In this document: positions 12,104-32,143 of the stretch, in pieces
Numbering within the stretch: the stretch's first letter is position 1
Layout of the letters: each line of letters begins with the position of its first letter
Source: Bacillus pumilus
GTDB lineage: Bacteria > Bacillota > Bacilli > Bacillales > Bacillaceae
Direction of reading: 5' to 3'
Length of the DNA stretch: 64,000 bases
NCBI RefSeq assembly: GCF_003431975.1
Contig: NZ_CP027116.1
Span: 124,001 to 188,000, forward strand
The notes under the pieces: model-generated
What the model saw: the letters and a program-made list of their open reading frames with translations, nothing else
The model's database searches: none
Told to the model about the DNA's origin: nothing
Made by a program: the position numbers and the translations under genes

Positions 12104-13294
12104 ATGGCTAAAGAAAAATTCGACCGTTCCAAATCGCATGCTAACATTGGTACAATTGGACACGTTGACCATGGTAAAACAACTCTAACTGCTGCTATCT
12201 CAACAGTTCTTACTAAGAAATCTGGTAAAGGTACAGCTATGGCTTATGACCAAATCGATGGTGCTCCAGAAGAGCGCGAGCGTGGAATCACAATCTCAAC
12301 TGCACACGTTGAGTATGAAACTGAAACTCGTCACTATGCACACGTAGACTGCCCAGGACACGCTGACTATGTTAAAAACATGATCACTGGTGCTGCTCAA
12401 ATGGACGGCGCGATCTTAGTAGTATCTGCTGCTGATGGTCCAATGCCACAAACACGTGAGCACATCCTACTTTCTCGTAACGTAGGTGTACCTTACATCG
12501 TAGTATTCCTTAACAAATGTGACATGGTTGACGATGAAGAGTTACTTGAACTTGTTGAAATGGAAGTTCGTGACCTTCTTTCTGACTATGACTTCCCTGG
12601 TGATGATGTACCAGTTATCAAAGGTTCTGCTCTTAAAGCTCTTGAAGGAGATGCTGATTACGAAGCAAAAATCTTTGAACTTATGGATGCGGTTGATGAG
12701 TACATCCCAACTCCAGAGCGTGACACTGAAAAGCCATTCATGATGCCAGTTGAGGACGTATTCTCAATCACTGGTCGTGGAACAGTTGCTACTGGTCGTG
12801 TTGAGCGTGGACAAGTTAAAGTCGGTGACGAAGTTGAAATCATCGGTCTTCAAGAAGAAAACGGTAAAACAACTGTTACAGGTGTTGAAATGTTCCGTAA
12901 GCTTCTTGACTATGCTGAAGCTGGTGACAACATTGGTGCACTACTTCGTGGTGTATCTCGTGAAGATATCCAACGTGGTCAAGTACTTGCTAAACCAGGT
13001 ACAATCACTCCACATAGCCGTTTCAAAGCTGAAGTTTATGTACTATCTAAAGATGAGGGTGGACGTCATACTCCATTCTTCGCTAACTACCGTCCGCAGT
13101 TCTACTTCCGTACAACTGACGTAACTGGTATCGTACATCTTCCAGAAGGTACTGAAATGGTAATGCCTGGCGATAACACTGAGATGGAAGTTGAACTTAT
13201 CTCTACTATCGCTATCGAAGAAGGAACTCGTTTCTCTATCCGTGAGGGTGGACGTACTGTAGGTTCTGGCGTCGTTTCAACTATCATTAAGTAA
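12104..13294 (+). CDS. tuf: Translation elongation factor Tu
   Basis: EF-Tu delivers aminoacyl-tRNA to the ribosome. The 396-residue protein has the P-loop GHVDHGKT (residues 19-26), DCPGH, and NKCDMVD, and the domain II/III sequences typical of Bacillus EF-Tu (for example [23 protein letters not shown]). The ATG follows TAAGGAGG. It is transcribed both from upstream genes and from its own promoter, and is closed by a strong terminator at 13305-13337. Confidence 0.99.
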   Translation: MAKEKFDRSKSHANIGTIGHVDHGKTTLTAAISTVLTKKSGKGTAMAYDQIDGAPEERERGITISTAHVEYETETRHYAHVDCPGHADYVKNMITGAAQMDGAILVVSAADGPMPQTREHILLSRNVGVPYIVVFLNKCDMVDDEELLELVEMEVRDLLSDYDFPGDDVPVIKGSALKALEGDADYEAKIFELMDAVDEYIPTPERDTEKPFMMPVEDVFSITGRGTVATGRVERGQVKVGDEVEIIGLQEENGKTTVTGVEMFRKLLDYAEAGDNIGALLRGVSREDIQRGQVLAKPGTITPHSRFKAEVYVLSKDEGGRHTPFFANYRPQFYFRTTDVTGIVHLPEGTEMVMPGDNTEMEVELISTIAIEEGTRFSIREGGRTVGSGVVSTIIK

Positions 13295-13304
13295 TAAACA
13301 TATC

Positions 13305-13337
13305 AAAGAGACTCCTTGCAAAAGGGTCTCTTTTTTT
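13305..13337 (+). terminator. Terminator after tuf
   Basis: AAAGAGACTC and GGTCTCTTT arms with a T7 run (13331-13337) just after the tuf stop. It ends the str cluster. Confidence 0.85.
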
Positions 13338-13403
13338 GCTTTTCCAGATCAGAACGGCTACTATAAGCTATAGAATCTAATTGGAACCGAGAGGATCACT
13401 GGA

Positions 13404-14363
13404 ATGGCAAAGACTTATTTGAAAAAATGGTTAATCGGCGGGGTTGACCAGTGGATTATGATGAAAGAAGATCACACAAGTGAAACGAAGCCTGTTCTTT
13501 TATTTTTACATGGTGGGCCCGGTTCTGCTCAAATCAGTTACATCGAGTCCTTTCATGAGGCGCTTGATCAAGATTTCACAGTGGTTCATTGGGACCAGCG
13601 AGGTGCGGGACTTTCATATCAAAAGAATCTTCCCGATACATCGATGACTATTCAGCAGTTTATTGAAGATACGATTGAACTGACAGAGAAGGTTCTTTCA
13701 TATCTAGGTCAATCAAAATTGTATATCGCAGGATACTCGTGGGGATCATTAATCGGTATACAAGCAGTACATAAACGTCCAGATTTATATCATGCTTACT
13801 ATGGGATTAGTCAGGTGGTAGATGTATTAAAAGAAGATATTGTGTCGTACAAGCTGCTCCTGGAGAAATCCCACCGGAATCAACTATTATCATGGTGTTT
13901 CCGATTATTGACGCCTCCTCCATGGAAACGAACATCGTCTCATGCTTTGTTCTCTCTATATAAAGAGTTCGCGAGCGTAGGTCTCACACATAGGTGGAAA
14001 CCGCTATTGAAAATGTTAAGAGGCTTACTTTTTAGTAAACACTATCAGCTGAATGACAAGTGGAAGTTCCTCAAAGGACAGAAATTTAGCCAAGACAAGC
14101 TATGGGATGAACTCATGAATGAGAGCATTGAATACCGAGTTTCTACTATATTAATACCGTGTTACTTTATTAGTGGCGAATATGACATGATTACACCATC
14201 TGCTGTATCAAAACCATATGTTGATCAATTAACAGCACCGATTAAAGAGTGGTTCACCTTTAAAGAATCTGCGCATTCCCCGCATCTAGAAGAACCAGAA
14301 GAATTTATCCGTACCATAAAAAAGACTGCTGTACATCATCTTCAGGGAAAGCTTGATTTATAG
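13404..14363 (+). CDS. ybaC: Alpha/beta hydrolase, proline-iminopeptidase-like (YbaC)
   Basis: A 319-residue soluble alpha/beta hydrolase. The oxyanion-hole motif HGGPG is at 36-40, a WDQRGAGLS element at 63-71, the nucleophile elbow GYSWGS has Ser112, and the likely acid and base are Asp261 (GEYDMITP) and His291 (SAHSPHLEEPEEF). HGGPG plus DQRGAG is the signature of the prolyl iminopeptidase branch (peptidase family S33), but the cap domain (about 140-235) is divergent, so substrate is unknown. Its place between tuf and the S10 operon is the same as ybaC in B. subtilis. The start ATG follows GAGAGGATC. No terminator is visible between it and the rpsJ promoter. Confidence 0.85.
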   Translation: MAKTYLKKWLIGGVDQWIMMKEDHTSETKPVLLFLHGGPGSAQISYIESFHEALDQDFTVVHWDQRGAGLSYQKNLPDTSMTIQQFIEDTIELTEKVLSYLGQSKLYIAGYSWGSLIGIQAVHKRPDLYHAYYGISQVVDVLKEDIVSYKLLLEKSHRNQLLSWCFRLLTPPPWKRTSSHALFSLYKEFASVGLTHRWKPLLKMLRGLLFSKHYQLNDKWKFLKGQKFSQDKLWDELMNESIEYRVSTILIPCYFISGEYDMITPSAVSKPYVDQLTAPIKEWFTFKESAHSPHLEEPEEFIRTIKKTAVHHLQGKLDL

Positions 14364-14420
14364 GCTGAACCCCTGTATAATATGAAAAGTGTGCAAATCA
14401 TAAATTTATCCGATTTATTA

Positions 14421-14449
14421 TTGCAACACGCAGGCCAATTTGGTACAAT
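14421..14449 (+). promoter_or_regulatory. Sigma-A promoter of the S10-spc-alpha superoperon
   Basis: TTGCAA (14421-14426), 17-bp spacer, TACAAT (14444-14449). It gives a leader of about 125 nt before rpsJ and probably drives transcription of the whole ribosomal cluster. Confidence 0.75.
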
Positions 14450-14478
14450 AGTGCATGTTGGTCTTTGACTGCGATGAA

Positions 14479-14890
<412 letters not shown>

Positions 14891-14924
14891 TTCAAATAGA
14901 AAACACATATTATAGGAGGTGTGA

Positions 14925-15557
<633 letters not shown>

Positions 15558-15566
15558 CTCTCTTAG

Positions 15567-16495
<929 letters not shown>

Positions 16496-16502
16496 ATCTT
16501 AA

Positions 16503-17357
<855 letters not shown>

Positions 17358-17381
17358 CGGGGTTGTCTACGGTTCATTTAG

Positions 17382-17693
<312 letters not shown>

Positions 17694-17710
17694 TGAGAGG
17701 AGGCTTTTAA

Positions 17711-19338
<1,628 letters not shown>

Positions 19339-19345
19339 TAATTAG

Positions 19346-19627
<282 letters not shown>

Positions 19628-19630
19628 TAA

Positions 19631-20035
<405 letters not shown>

Positions 20036-20070
20036 TGAATACAATCCGCGACTCAAGGAGGTGCGATTAA

Positions 20071-20382
<312 letters not shown>

Positions 20383-20389
20383 TAAATAA

Positions 20390-20947
<558 letters not shown>

Positions 20948-20954
20948 TCAATGA

Positions 20955-21155
<201 letters not shown>

Positions 21156-21183
21156 TCCCCATAAATGGGAAGGAGGTTATTAA

Positions 21184-21585
<402 letters not shown>

Positions 21586-21616
21586 AAAAAGTTTAAGATG
21601 AATGGAGGTGCTTGGT

Positions 21617-22153
21617 ATGTCTCGTATAGGTAAAAAACTAATCGAGATCCCTTCAGGAGTTACTGTGACAAACAACGATAACACAGTAACAGTAAAGGGA
21701 CCAAAAGGTGAACTAACTCGTACATTTCACCCTGATATGGAAATTAAAATTGAGGACAGCGTCTTAACTGTTAGCCGTCCGTCTGAACATAAAGAACACC
21801 GTGCATTACATGGTACAACACGTAGCTTGATTGCAAACATGGTTGAAGGTGTATCTAAAGGTTTCGAAAGAGGTTTAGAACTTATCGGTGTCGGTTACCG
21901 TGCAGCTAAATCTGGAAACAAACTTGTTCTTAACGTTGGATACTCTCACCCAGTTGAAATCGTTCCTGAGGCTGGAGTTGAAGTAGAAGTTCCATCTCAA
22001 ACGAAAATAGTCATTAAAGGTATCGATAAAGAGCGTGTAGGAGCTCTTGCTTCTAACATCCGCGCTGTCCGTTCTCCAGAGCCTTACAAAGGTAAAGGAA
22101 TTCGTTACGAAGGTGAATTCGTTCGCCGTAAAGAAGGAAAAACTGGTAAGTAA
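21617..22153 (+). CDS. rplF: 50S ribosomal protein L6
   Basis: 178 residues from the ATG at 21617 (after GGAGGTGC); an upstream in-frame ATG at 21602 lies before the Shine-Dalgarno and is rejected. The protein begins [16 protein letters not shown] and holds the two L6 domains, with the RNA-binding [26 protein letters not shown] end. L6 supports the GTPase-associated region of the 50S subunit. Confidence 0.98.
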   Translation: MSRIGKKLIEIPSGVTVTNNDNTVTVKGPKGELTRTFHPDMEIKIEDSVLTVSRPSEHKEHRALHGTTRSLIANMVEGVSKGFERGLELIGVGYRAAKSGNKLVLNVGYSHPVEIVPEAGVEVEVPSQTKIVIKGIDKERVGALASNIRAVRSPEPYKGKGIRYEGEFVRRKEGKTGK

Positions 22154-22185
22154 GATCGCTTAAAGTGAAGAAAGGAGTGACTCGG

Positions 22186-22548
22186 ATGATTACGAAAACT
22201 AGCAAAAACGCTACTCGTCTTAAAAGACATGCTCGTGTTCGTGCGAAACTTTCAGGTACTGCTGAAAGACCTCGCCTTAACGTTTTCCGTTCTAACAAGA
22301 ATATCTACGCTCAAGTAATTGATGATGTTAACGGTGTAACACTTGTAAGTGCTTCTACTCTTGATAAAGACTTAAAGATCGAGAATAGTTCTGACACTGC
22401 AGCTGCTACTAAAATTGGCGAACTTGTTGCAAAACGTGCTGTTGAAAAAGGAATCTCTAACGTGGTATTTGACCGCGGAGGATACCTATATCATGGACGT
22501 GTAAAAGCTCTAGCTGAAGCTGCTCGTGAGGCTGGACTTAAATTTTAA
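22186..22548 (+). CDS. rplR: 50S ribosomal protein L18
   Basis: 120 residues from the ATG at 22186, which follows GAAAGGAGTGA; an in-frame ATG at 22165 precedes that site and is not used. The basic N-terminus [21 protein letters not shown] and the block [20 protein letters not shown] identify L18, which brings 5S rRNA into the 50S subunit with L5. Confidence 0.98.
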   Translation: MITKTSKNATRLKRHARVRAKLSGTAERPRLNVFRSNKNIYAQVIDDVNGVTLVSASTLDKDLKIENSSDTAAATKIGELVAKRAVEKGISNVVFDRGGYLYHGRVKALAEAAREAGLKF

Positions 22549-22551
22549 TAA

Positions 22552-23269
<718 letters not shown>

Positions 23270-23287
23270 AACATTTTTAATCGATAA

Positions 23288-23740
<453 letters not shown>

Positions 23741-23741
23741 C

Positions 23742-25034
23742 TTGTTTAAGACAATCTCCAATTTTATGCGCGTGAAAGATATACGGAATAAGATTATATT
23801 TACACTTTTAATGTTAGTCGTCTTTCGTATAGGTGCTTTCATCCCTGTGCCTAATGTGAACGCCGAAGTTCTCCAGGCACAGGATCAAATGAGTGTTTTC
23901 GGAATCCTCAACACGTTTGGGGGAGGGGCACTTTTCCAATTCTCCATTCTTGCAATGGGGATTATGCCGTATATCACTGCTTCGATCATCATTCAGCTCT
24001 TGCAGATGGATGTCGTTCCGAAGTTCACTGAGTGGTCAAAGCAAGGAGAGGTTGGCCGCCGAAAATTAGCACAATTCACAAGGTATTTTACAATTGTTCT
24101 AGGATTTATCCAGGCGTTAGGAATGTCATATGGATTTAACAATATGGCAGGAGGCATGCTGATTGAAAACCCAGGTGTTTCAACGTATCTCTTAATTGCG
24201 GTCGTACTCACTGCGGGAACAGCATTTTTAATGTGGCTGGGCGAGCAGATTACTGCTCACGGTGTTGGTAACGGTATTTCGATTATTATCTTTGCCGGTA
24301 TCATCGCTGGTATCCCTCAAACATTAAAACAAGTGTACGCTCAGCAATTTGTAGGTGGAGATGGACAGCTGTTCATGCAAATCCTGAAAATTGCCCTTAT
24401 TGTAATTGCTATTCTTGTCATTGTTATCGGTGTTATTTACATTCAAATGGCAGTGAGAAAGATTGCGATTCAATATTCAAAAGGAACTGGCCGTGCACAA
24501 ATGTCTGCTAGTCAAGCAACGCACCTTCCATTGAAAGTGAATCCAGCAGGGGTGATTCCAGTCATCTTTGCCGTTTCTTTCATTATTACTCCGCAGACGG
24601 TCGCATCGTTCTTCGGAACCAATAATGTGACAACTTGGATAACCAACAACTTTGACTATACTAAGCCAATCGGTATGACGATTTATGTAGCACTGATTGT
24701 TGCTTTCACATATTTTTATGCCTTTGTCCAAGTCAATCCTGAACAAATGGCTGAAAATCTGCAAAAGCAGGGTGGCTATATCCCGGGAGTTCGTCCAGGG
24801 AAAATGACTCAAGATAGAATTACGAGCATTTTGTACCGACTCACGTTCGTGGGCGCCATTTTCTTAGCCGTGATTTCAATACTTCCTATCTTTTTCATTC
24901 AATTCGCTGGATTACCTTCCGCTGCACAAATTGGCGGCACAAGTCTTCTCATTGTTGTAGGTGTTGCACTTGAAACAATGAAACAGCTTGAAAGCCAATT
25001 AGTGAAACGAAACTACCGTGGATTTATGAAATAA
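23742..25034 (+). CDS. secY: Protein translocase channel subunit SecY
   Basis: 430 residues with ten hydrophobic transmembrane segments. SecY is the central pore of the SecYEG translocon. It starts at a TTG one base after rplO; the Shine-Dalgarno GAGGTGATC lies in the rplO end. Characteristic segments are VFRIGAFIPVPNVN (TM1), TASIIIQLLQMDVVPKFTEWSKQGEVGRRKL and the C-terminal cytoplasmic loop with RPGKMTQDRITSILYRLTFVGA, where SecA and the ribosome bind. Placement in the spc cluster ties translocon supply to ribosome supply. Confidence 0.98.
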   Translation: MFKTISNFMRVKDIRNKIIFTLLMLVVFRIGAFIPVPNVNAEVLQAQDQMSVFGILNTFGGGALFQFSILAMGIMPYITASIIIQLLQMDVVPKFTEWSKQGEVGRRKLAQFTRYFTIVLGFIQALGMSYGFNNMAGGMLIENPGVSTYLLIAVVLTAGTAFLMWLGEQITAHGVGNGISIIIFAGIIAGIPQTLKQVYAQQFVGGDGQLFMQILKIALIVIAILVIVIGVIYIQMAVRKIAIQYSKGTGRAQMSASQATHLPLKVNPAGVIPVIFAVSFIITPQTVASFFGTNNVTTWITNNFDYTKPIGMTIYVALIVAFTYFYAFVQVNPEQMAENLQKQGGYIPGVRPGKMTQDRITSILYRLTFVGAIFLAVISILPIFFIQFAGLPSAAQIGGTSLLIVVGVALETMKQLESQLVKRNYRGFMK

Positions 25035-26488
<1,454 letters not shown>

Positions 26489-26797
26489 GTCTTCACTGAA
26501 GCCTTTCAGGCCCAAATCGGGCAGGTTGTCTGTATAGTCCAAAGAAAGAACAAGATCAGTATACAGGCGTGTCATCGGCATGTTCGTTGGCTGCCATGTA
26601 CTAATCGCAGACGGAGAAAAGCGTAAATTTCATTCTCCTAAGAAAAAATATCAATCATATAACCTTTTATGGTTGCGTATCTCCGGAAGTTCAGAACAGT
26701 ATATTCAAAACAGGTCGGGTGATAGATGGACAATTGAGAATTTCTCAGTTGCACATTTGTCAGAGAGCAAGTTACTGATTTGAAGAAGGGAGAACAC
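26489..26797 (+). pseudogene. Frameshifted KOW-domain RNA-binding protein remnant (YbzG-like)
   Basis: The 313-base gap between map and infA holds decayed coding sequence spread over three frames. Frame of map: EAFQAQIGQVVCIV at about 26498-26539. Next frame: KKEQDQYTG to about 26572. Third frame, about 26568-26770: VIGMFVGCHVLIADGEKRKFHSPKKKYQ then ENFSVAHLSES. Finally, back in the first frame, VTDLKKGE at about 26771-26794. Joined, these give IGQVV - DQYTxVIG - ADGEKRKFxxPKKK - FSVAxxLSES - VTDLKKGE, the pattern of the small L14E/L6E/L27E-like KOW proteins found between map and infA in Bacillaceae. At least three indels and no clear start are seen. The 67-residue open frame at 26580 is only the middle piece. 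Family assignment is from memory of the family pattern. Confidence 0.72.
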
Positions 26798-26801
26798 TTG
26801 A

Positions 26802-27165
<364 letters not shown>

Positions 27166-27168
27166 TAA

Positions 27169-27552
<384 letters not shown>

Positions 27553-27569
27553 GTAAAGGAGGTAGTTAA

Positions 27570-27968
<399 letters not shown>

Positions 27969-27984
27969 TTTGTTTGTATAGATT

Positions 27985-28013
27985 TTGTGTCCCTGTCAAT
28001 AATGGGTTATGAT
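27985..28013 (+). promoter_or_regulatory. Candidate sigma-A promoter for rpoA-rplQ
   Basis: TTGTGT (27985-27990), 17-bp spacer, TATGAT (28008-28013), located just after rpsK. It would give a leader of about 125 nt that includes the 18-bp hairpin at 28076-28117. The -35 is only a partial match, so confidence is modest. Confidence 0.4.
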
Positions 28014-28075
28014 ACAGTTATTTATGAGACGAATACACGACTCGTTGCCTGAGCACATACGGGACTAAACAATGA

Positions 28076-28117
28076 GGAATTTCGGATGGAATCTCATATG
28101 ATTCTATTCGAGGTTTC
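28076..28117 (+). promoter_or_regulatory. Large hairpin in the rpoA leader
   Basis: Bases 28076-28093 pair with 28100-28117 as 18 uninterrupted base pairs (several G-U) around the loop TCATAT. The structure ends about 10 nt before the rpoA Shine-Dalgarno GAAGGAGGG. It has no U-tract. It could set rpoA translation, protect the downstream mRNA, or be an RNase III or RNase Y site; none of these is shown by sequence alone. Confidence 0.6.
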
Positions 28118-28143
28118 GACGTTTTGAAGGAGGGTTTTATTAG

Positions 28144-29088
28144 ATGATCGAAATTGAAAAACCAAAAATCGAAACGGTTGAAATCAGCGACGATGCCAAG
28201 TATGGCAAGTTTGTCGTAGAGCCACTTGAGCGTGGATATGGTACCACTTTAGGGAACTCCCTTCGTCGTATCCTTTTATCCTCACTTCCTGGTGCAGCTG
28301 TAACATCGATCCAGATAGATGGTGTCTTACACGAATTCTCAACGATCGAAGGCGTGGTTGAAGATGTTACAACGATTATCTTAAACATTAAAAAGCTTGC
28401 ACTCAAAATCTACTCTGAAGAAGAGAAGACGCTTGAAATTGATGTACAAGATGAAGGTACTGTAACAGCTGCTGATATTACACACGACAGCGATATTGAA
28501 ATCTTAAATCCAGATCTTCACATCGCAACTCTTGGCAAGAATGCGAGCTTCCGTGTTCGCTTAACTGCACAAAGAGGTCGCGGGTATAATCCTGCTGATG
28601 CAAACAAAAGAGACGATCAGCCAATCGGTGTGATTCCGATCGACTCAATCTATACACCTGTATCTCGTGTGACTTATCAAGTGGAGAACACCCGTGTTGG
28701 GCAAGTCGCAAACTATGATAAATTAACACTAGATGTATGGACTGATGGAAGCACAGGACCGAAAGAAGCGATCGCTCTAGGTTCTAAGATTTTAACTGAA
28801 CACCTGAATATTTTCGTTGGGTTAACTGACGAAGCTCAGCATGCTGAAATCATGGTTGAGAAAGAAGAAGACCAAAAAGAAAAAGTGCTTGAAATGACAA
28901 TTGAAGAGCTTGATCTTTCTGTTCGTTCTTACAACTGTTTGAAGCGTGCGGGTATTAACACTGTTCAAGAGCTTGCTAACAAGACAGAAGAGGATATGAT
29001 GAAAGTTCGTAACCTTGGACGTAAATCTCTTGAAGAAGTGAAAGCGAAACTAGAAGAACTTGGACTGGGTCTTCGTAAAGACGATTGA
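28144..29088 (+). CDS. rpoA: DNA-directed RNA polymerase subunit alpha
   Basis: 314 residues. The N-terminal domain (about 1-228) dimerises and assembles RNA polymerase ([26 protein letters not shown]). The C-terminal domain, about 245-314, holds the UP-element and activator binding helices ([48 protein letters not shown]). The start ATG follows GAAGGAGGG. rplQ follows after 75 nt. Confidence 0.99.
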   Translation: MIEIEKPKIETVEISDDAKYGKFVVEPLERGYGTTLGNSLRRILLSSLPGAAVTSIQIDGVLHEFSTIEGVVEDVTTIILNIKKLALKIYSEEEKTLEIDVQDEGTVTAADITHDSDIEILNPDLHIATLGKNASFRVRLTAQRGRGYNPADANKRDDQPIGVIPIDSIYTPVSRVTYQVENTRVGQVANYDKLTLDVWTDGSTGPKEAIALGSKILTEHLNIFVGLTDEAQHAEIMVEKEEDQKEKVLEMTIEELDLSVRSYNCLKRAGINTVQELANKTEEDMMKVRNLGRKSLEEVKAKLEELGLGLRKDD

Positions 29089-29145
29089 CTAGTTTCATTG
29101 TGAACTAGGATTTTCGTGTGTTTTTTATTCATACAGCATCTCTAA

Positions 29146-29526
<381 letters not shown>

Positions 29527-29537
29527 TCATATAGCGT

Positions 29538-29593
29538 GTATCTAAGAAAGGGCGGGACAGTTCATAACTGGATCTATGCCCTTTTTTAGATAC
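29538..29593 (+). terminator. Terminator-like hairpin after rplQ
   Basis: GTATCTAAGAAAGGGC (29538-29553) pairs with GCCCTTTTTTAGATAC (29578-29593), 16 bp with one G-T pair; the loop carries a small CAGTT / AACTG hairpin. The T6 run is inside the right arm, so the GGGC stem with its T-run can act as a terminator separating rplQ from the ECF transporter genes. Confidence 0.7.
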
Positions 29594-29650
29594 TACGGCT
29601 TTTTAGCAATAAGCAAAGAAGAGGTTGAGCTGAGAGGAGGTCCGGTAGAG

Positions 29651-30493
29651 TTGGGGAAGACATTAATTGACGTAAAAGACATTGTATTTCGTTATCATAA
29701 GGATGCGGACAAGCCTGCTTTAGATCAAGTGTCATTGCATGTGAATCAAAATGAATGGCTCGCCATTGTTGGTCATAACGGTTCAGGTAAATCCACACTT
29801 GCCCGTGTACTGAATGGGCTCATTTTACCGGATGCTGGAACGGTCAAGGTTGGTGAGATTGAGCTCAAAGAAGAGAGTGTCTGGGATATTCGCAAAAAGG
29901 TCGGAATGGTCTTTCAAAACCCAGATAACCAATTCGTTGGCTCAACGGTTCGTGATGATGTGGCTTTTGGTTTAGAAAATAACGGGGTTGAGCGGGAATT
30001 GATGATAGAGCGTGTAGATTGGGCTGTCAAACAGGTCAATATGCAAGAGTTTCTTGATCAAGAGCCGCACCATCTATCAGGCGGGCAGAAGCAGAGAGTC
30101 GCTATTGCTGGCGTGCTTGCCGCAAGCCCTGACATCATGATCTTGGATGAAGCAACATCGATGCTTGATCCGATTGGCCGTGAAGAAGTGTTAGAGACTG
30201 TGAGACTACTGAAGGAACAAGGAACGGTCACAGTCATCTCCATCACACATGATTTAGACGAGGCTGCTAAGGCAGACCGAGTCATTGTGATGAATGGTGG
30301 GGAAAAATTTGCCGAGGGAACTCCAGAGGAAGTATTTGAACTAGATGAACAGCTGGTTCAGATTGGACTTGATCTGCCATTCTCCTATCGGTTGAGCAAA
30401 CAATTGAAGCAGCAAGGTGTGCCGCTTGCAAATGCCCATTTGACACAAGAAGGATTGGTGAAAGAGCTATGGACATTACGATCAAAGAATTAG
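29651..30493 (+). CDS. ecfA1: ECF transporter energy-coupling ATPase EcfA1
   Basis: 280-residue ABC ATPase of the shared energy-coupling module that powers vitamin and metal S-components. The TTG at 29651 follows AGAGGAGG (29633-29640) and gives the usual length; a longer frame from 29576 would run through the rplQ terminator. Walker A GHNGSGKST, Q-loop MVFQNPDNQFVG, signature LSGGQKQR, Walker B IMILDEATSMLDP and switch histidine SITHDLDEA are all present. The gene overlaps ecfA2 by 25 nt, so the module is translated as a unit. Confidence 0.96.
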   Translation: MGKTLIDVKDIVFRYHKDADKPALDQVSLHVNQNEWLAIVGHNGSGKSTLARVLNGLILPDAGTVKVGEIELKEESVWDIRKKVGMVFQNPDNQFVGSTVRDDVAFGLENNGVERELMIERVDWAVKQVNMQEFLDQEPHHLSGGQKQRVAIAGVLAASPDIMILDEATSMLDPIGREEVLETVRLLKEQGTVTVISITHDLDEAAKADRVIVMNGGEKFAEGTPEEVFELDEQLVQIGLDLPFSYRLSKQLKQQGVPLANAHLTQEGLVKELWTLRSKN

Positions 30494-31338
30494 AGCATCG
30501 TTATCAAATGAAAACGCCGTTTGAGCGTCTCGCTTTGTATGATGTCAATGCTTCCATCCAAGAGGGTAGCTATGTTGCTGTCATTGGTCATACGGGGTCA
30601 GGCAAGTCCACGTTGCTGCAGCACCTTAATGGATTGCTCAAACCAACGAAGGGGAGCATTGCGCTTGGAGAGACCGTCTTACAAGCCACTAAAAAGCAGA
30701 AGGATTTAAAGTCCCTCCGAAAAAAAGTGGGCATCGTGTTCCAGTTTCCAGAGCATCAGCTTTTTGAAGAAACGATTCTTAAGGATATCTGTTTTGGTCC
30801 GATGAATTTCGGCGTTCCTCAGGAGAAGGCAGAAGCGAAGGCGAAGGAAATGCTAAAGCTGGTTGGTCTTTCTGAATCTTTATTATCTCGATCTCCCTTT
30901 GAATTAAGCGGTGGTCAAATGAGACGTGTGGCGATTGCAGGTGTTCTAGCGATGGAACCAGAAGTGCTTGTGCTGGATGAGCCGACTGCAGGGTTAGATC
31001 CACGCGGACGGAAGGAAATCATGGACATGTTCTATGAGCTTCATCAGAAAGCAAACCTCACCACGATTTTGGTCACACACAGTATGGAGGACGCCGCTCA
31101 TTATGCGGATCAAATGATTGTGATGCACAAAGGAACGGTGAAGGCGACAGGTACACCGAGGGAATTGTTTGCTAATTGTACAGACATGTCTTCGTTTGGT
31201 CTCGACCTCCCGGAAACGATTAAATTTCAGCAGACTGTAGAAGAAAAGCTGGGCATTACGTTTCCAAGACCGCTTCTGACCATGGATGAAATGGCAGAAG
31301 CCTTAACAGCTCTTTATCAGGAGGACACGACATCATGA
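30469..31338 (+). CDS. ecfA2: ECF transporter energy-coupling ATPase EcfA2
   Basis: 289-residue partner ATPase. Walker A GHTGSGKST, Q-loop IVFQFPEHQLFEET, signature LSGGQMRR, Walker B VLVLDEPTAGLDPRG and VTHSMEDAAHYAD are complete. EcfA1 and EcfA2 form the heterodimer that drives EcfT. The start lies within ecfA1, and the stop overlaps ecfT by four bases (ATGA). Confidence 0.96.
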   Translation: MDITIKELEHRYQMKTPFERLALYDVNASIQEGSYVAVIGHTGSGKSTLLQHLNGLLKPTKGSIALGETVLQATKKQKDLKSLRKKVGIVFQFPEHQLFEETILKDICFGPMNFGVPQEKAEAKAKEMLKLVGLSESLLSRSPFELSGGQMRRVAIAGVLAMEPEVLVLDEPTAGLDPRGRKEIMDMFYELHQKANLTTILVTHSMEDAAHYADQMIVMHKGTVKATGTPRELFANCTDMSSFGLDLPETIKFQQTVEEKLGITFPRPLLTMDEMAEALTALYQEDTTS

Positions 31339-32132
31339 TGGATAGTATGATTATCGGCAAATATGTGCCAGGTTCATCCTTTGTCCATCGTCTTGATCCA
31401 AGGACAAAGCTGTTATCAATTTTCTTTTTTGTCTTCATTGTCTTTTTTGCTAATAATTACATCACCTACGGACTTTTAGGTGTCTTTACCATCCTTGTGG
31501 TGATGTTTTCTCAGGTGCCGCTCTACTTTATTCTTAAAGGAATGAAGCCGATCCTATGGATTGTCCTATTTACCTTCATTCTGCATATCTTCATGACAAA
31601 GGATGGCGCCTTGCTATTTCACTTTGGTTTTCTGAATATTTATGAAGAAGGCTTAAAGCAGGGGATCTTTATCTCACTTCGTTTTGTCTATCTCATCATG
31701 ATGACGACACTTCTGACGTTAACCACAACGCCTATAGAAGTGACAGACGGTATGGAAAAGCTGCTTCACCCATTCCGTAAAATCAAACTGCCTGTTCATG
31801 AGCTTGCTCTCATGATGTCCATCTCTCTTCGGTTTATTCCGACTTTACTAGAAGAAACGGACAAAATCATGAAGGCACAAATGGCGAGAGGTGTTGATTT
31901 TACTAGCGGACCTCTAAAGGATCGCATGAAAGCAATTGTTCCTTTGCTTGTTCCGCTTTTCGTCAGTGCGTTTAAGCGTGCGGAGGAACTGGCGACAGCA
32001 ATGGAAGCGAGAGGCTACCGGGGTGGAGAAGGACGGACGAAATACCGTCAGCTTGTCTGGGGCATGAAAGACACGTTCACGCTGCTCTTATTCATCCTGT
32101 TAACAGCACTCCTTGTGCTTCTAAGAAATTAG
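31335..32132 (+). CDS. ecfT: ECF transporter transmembrane subunit EcfT
   Basis: 265 residues, integral membrane protein with about five or six hydrophobic segments. It couples the two ATPases to interchangeable substrate-binding S-proteins. The coupling-helix motifs AQMARGVDF (about residue 178) and AMEARGYRGG (about 223) are clear. Substrate identity depends on S-components encoded elsewhere. A short gap of 11 nt leads to truA. Confidence 0.95.
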   Translation: MMDSMIIGKYVPGSSFVHRLDPRTKLLSIFFFVFIVFFANNYITYGLLGVFTILVVMFSQVPLYFILKGMKPILWIVLFTFILHIFMTKDGALLFHFGFLNIYEEGLKQGIFISLRFVYLIMMTTLLTLTTTPIEVTDGMEKLLHPFRKIKLPVHELALMMSISLRFIPTLLEETDKIMKAQMARGVDFTSGPLKDRMKAIVPLLVPLFVSAFKRAEELATAMEARGYRGGEGRTKYRQLVWGMKDTFTLLLFILLTALLVLLRN

Positions 32133-32143
32133 GTGATTCCTAG

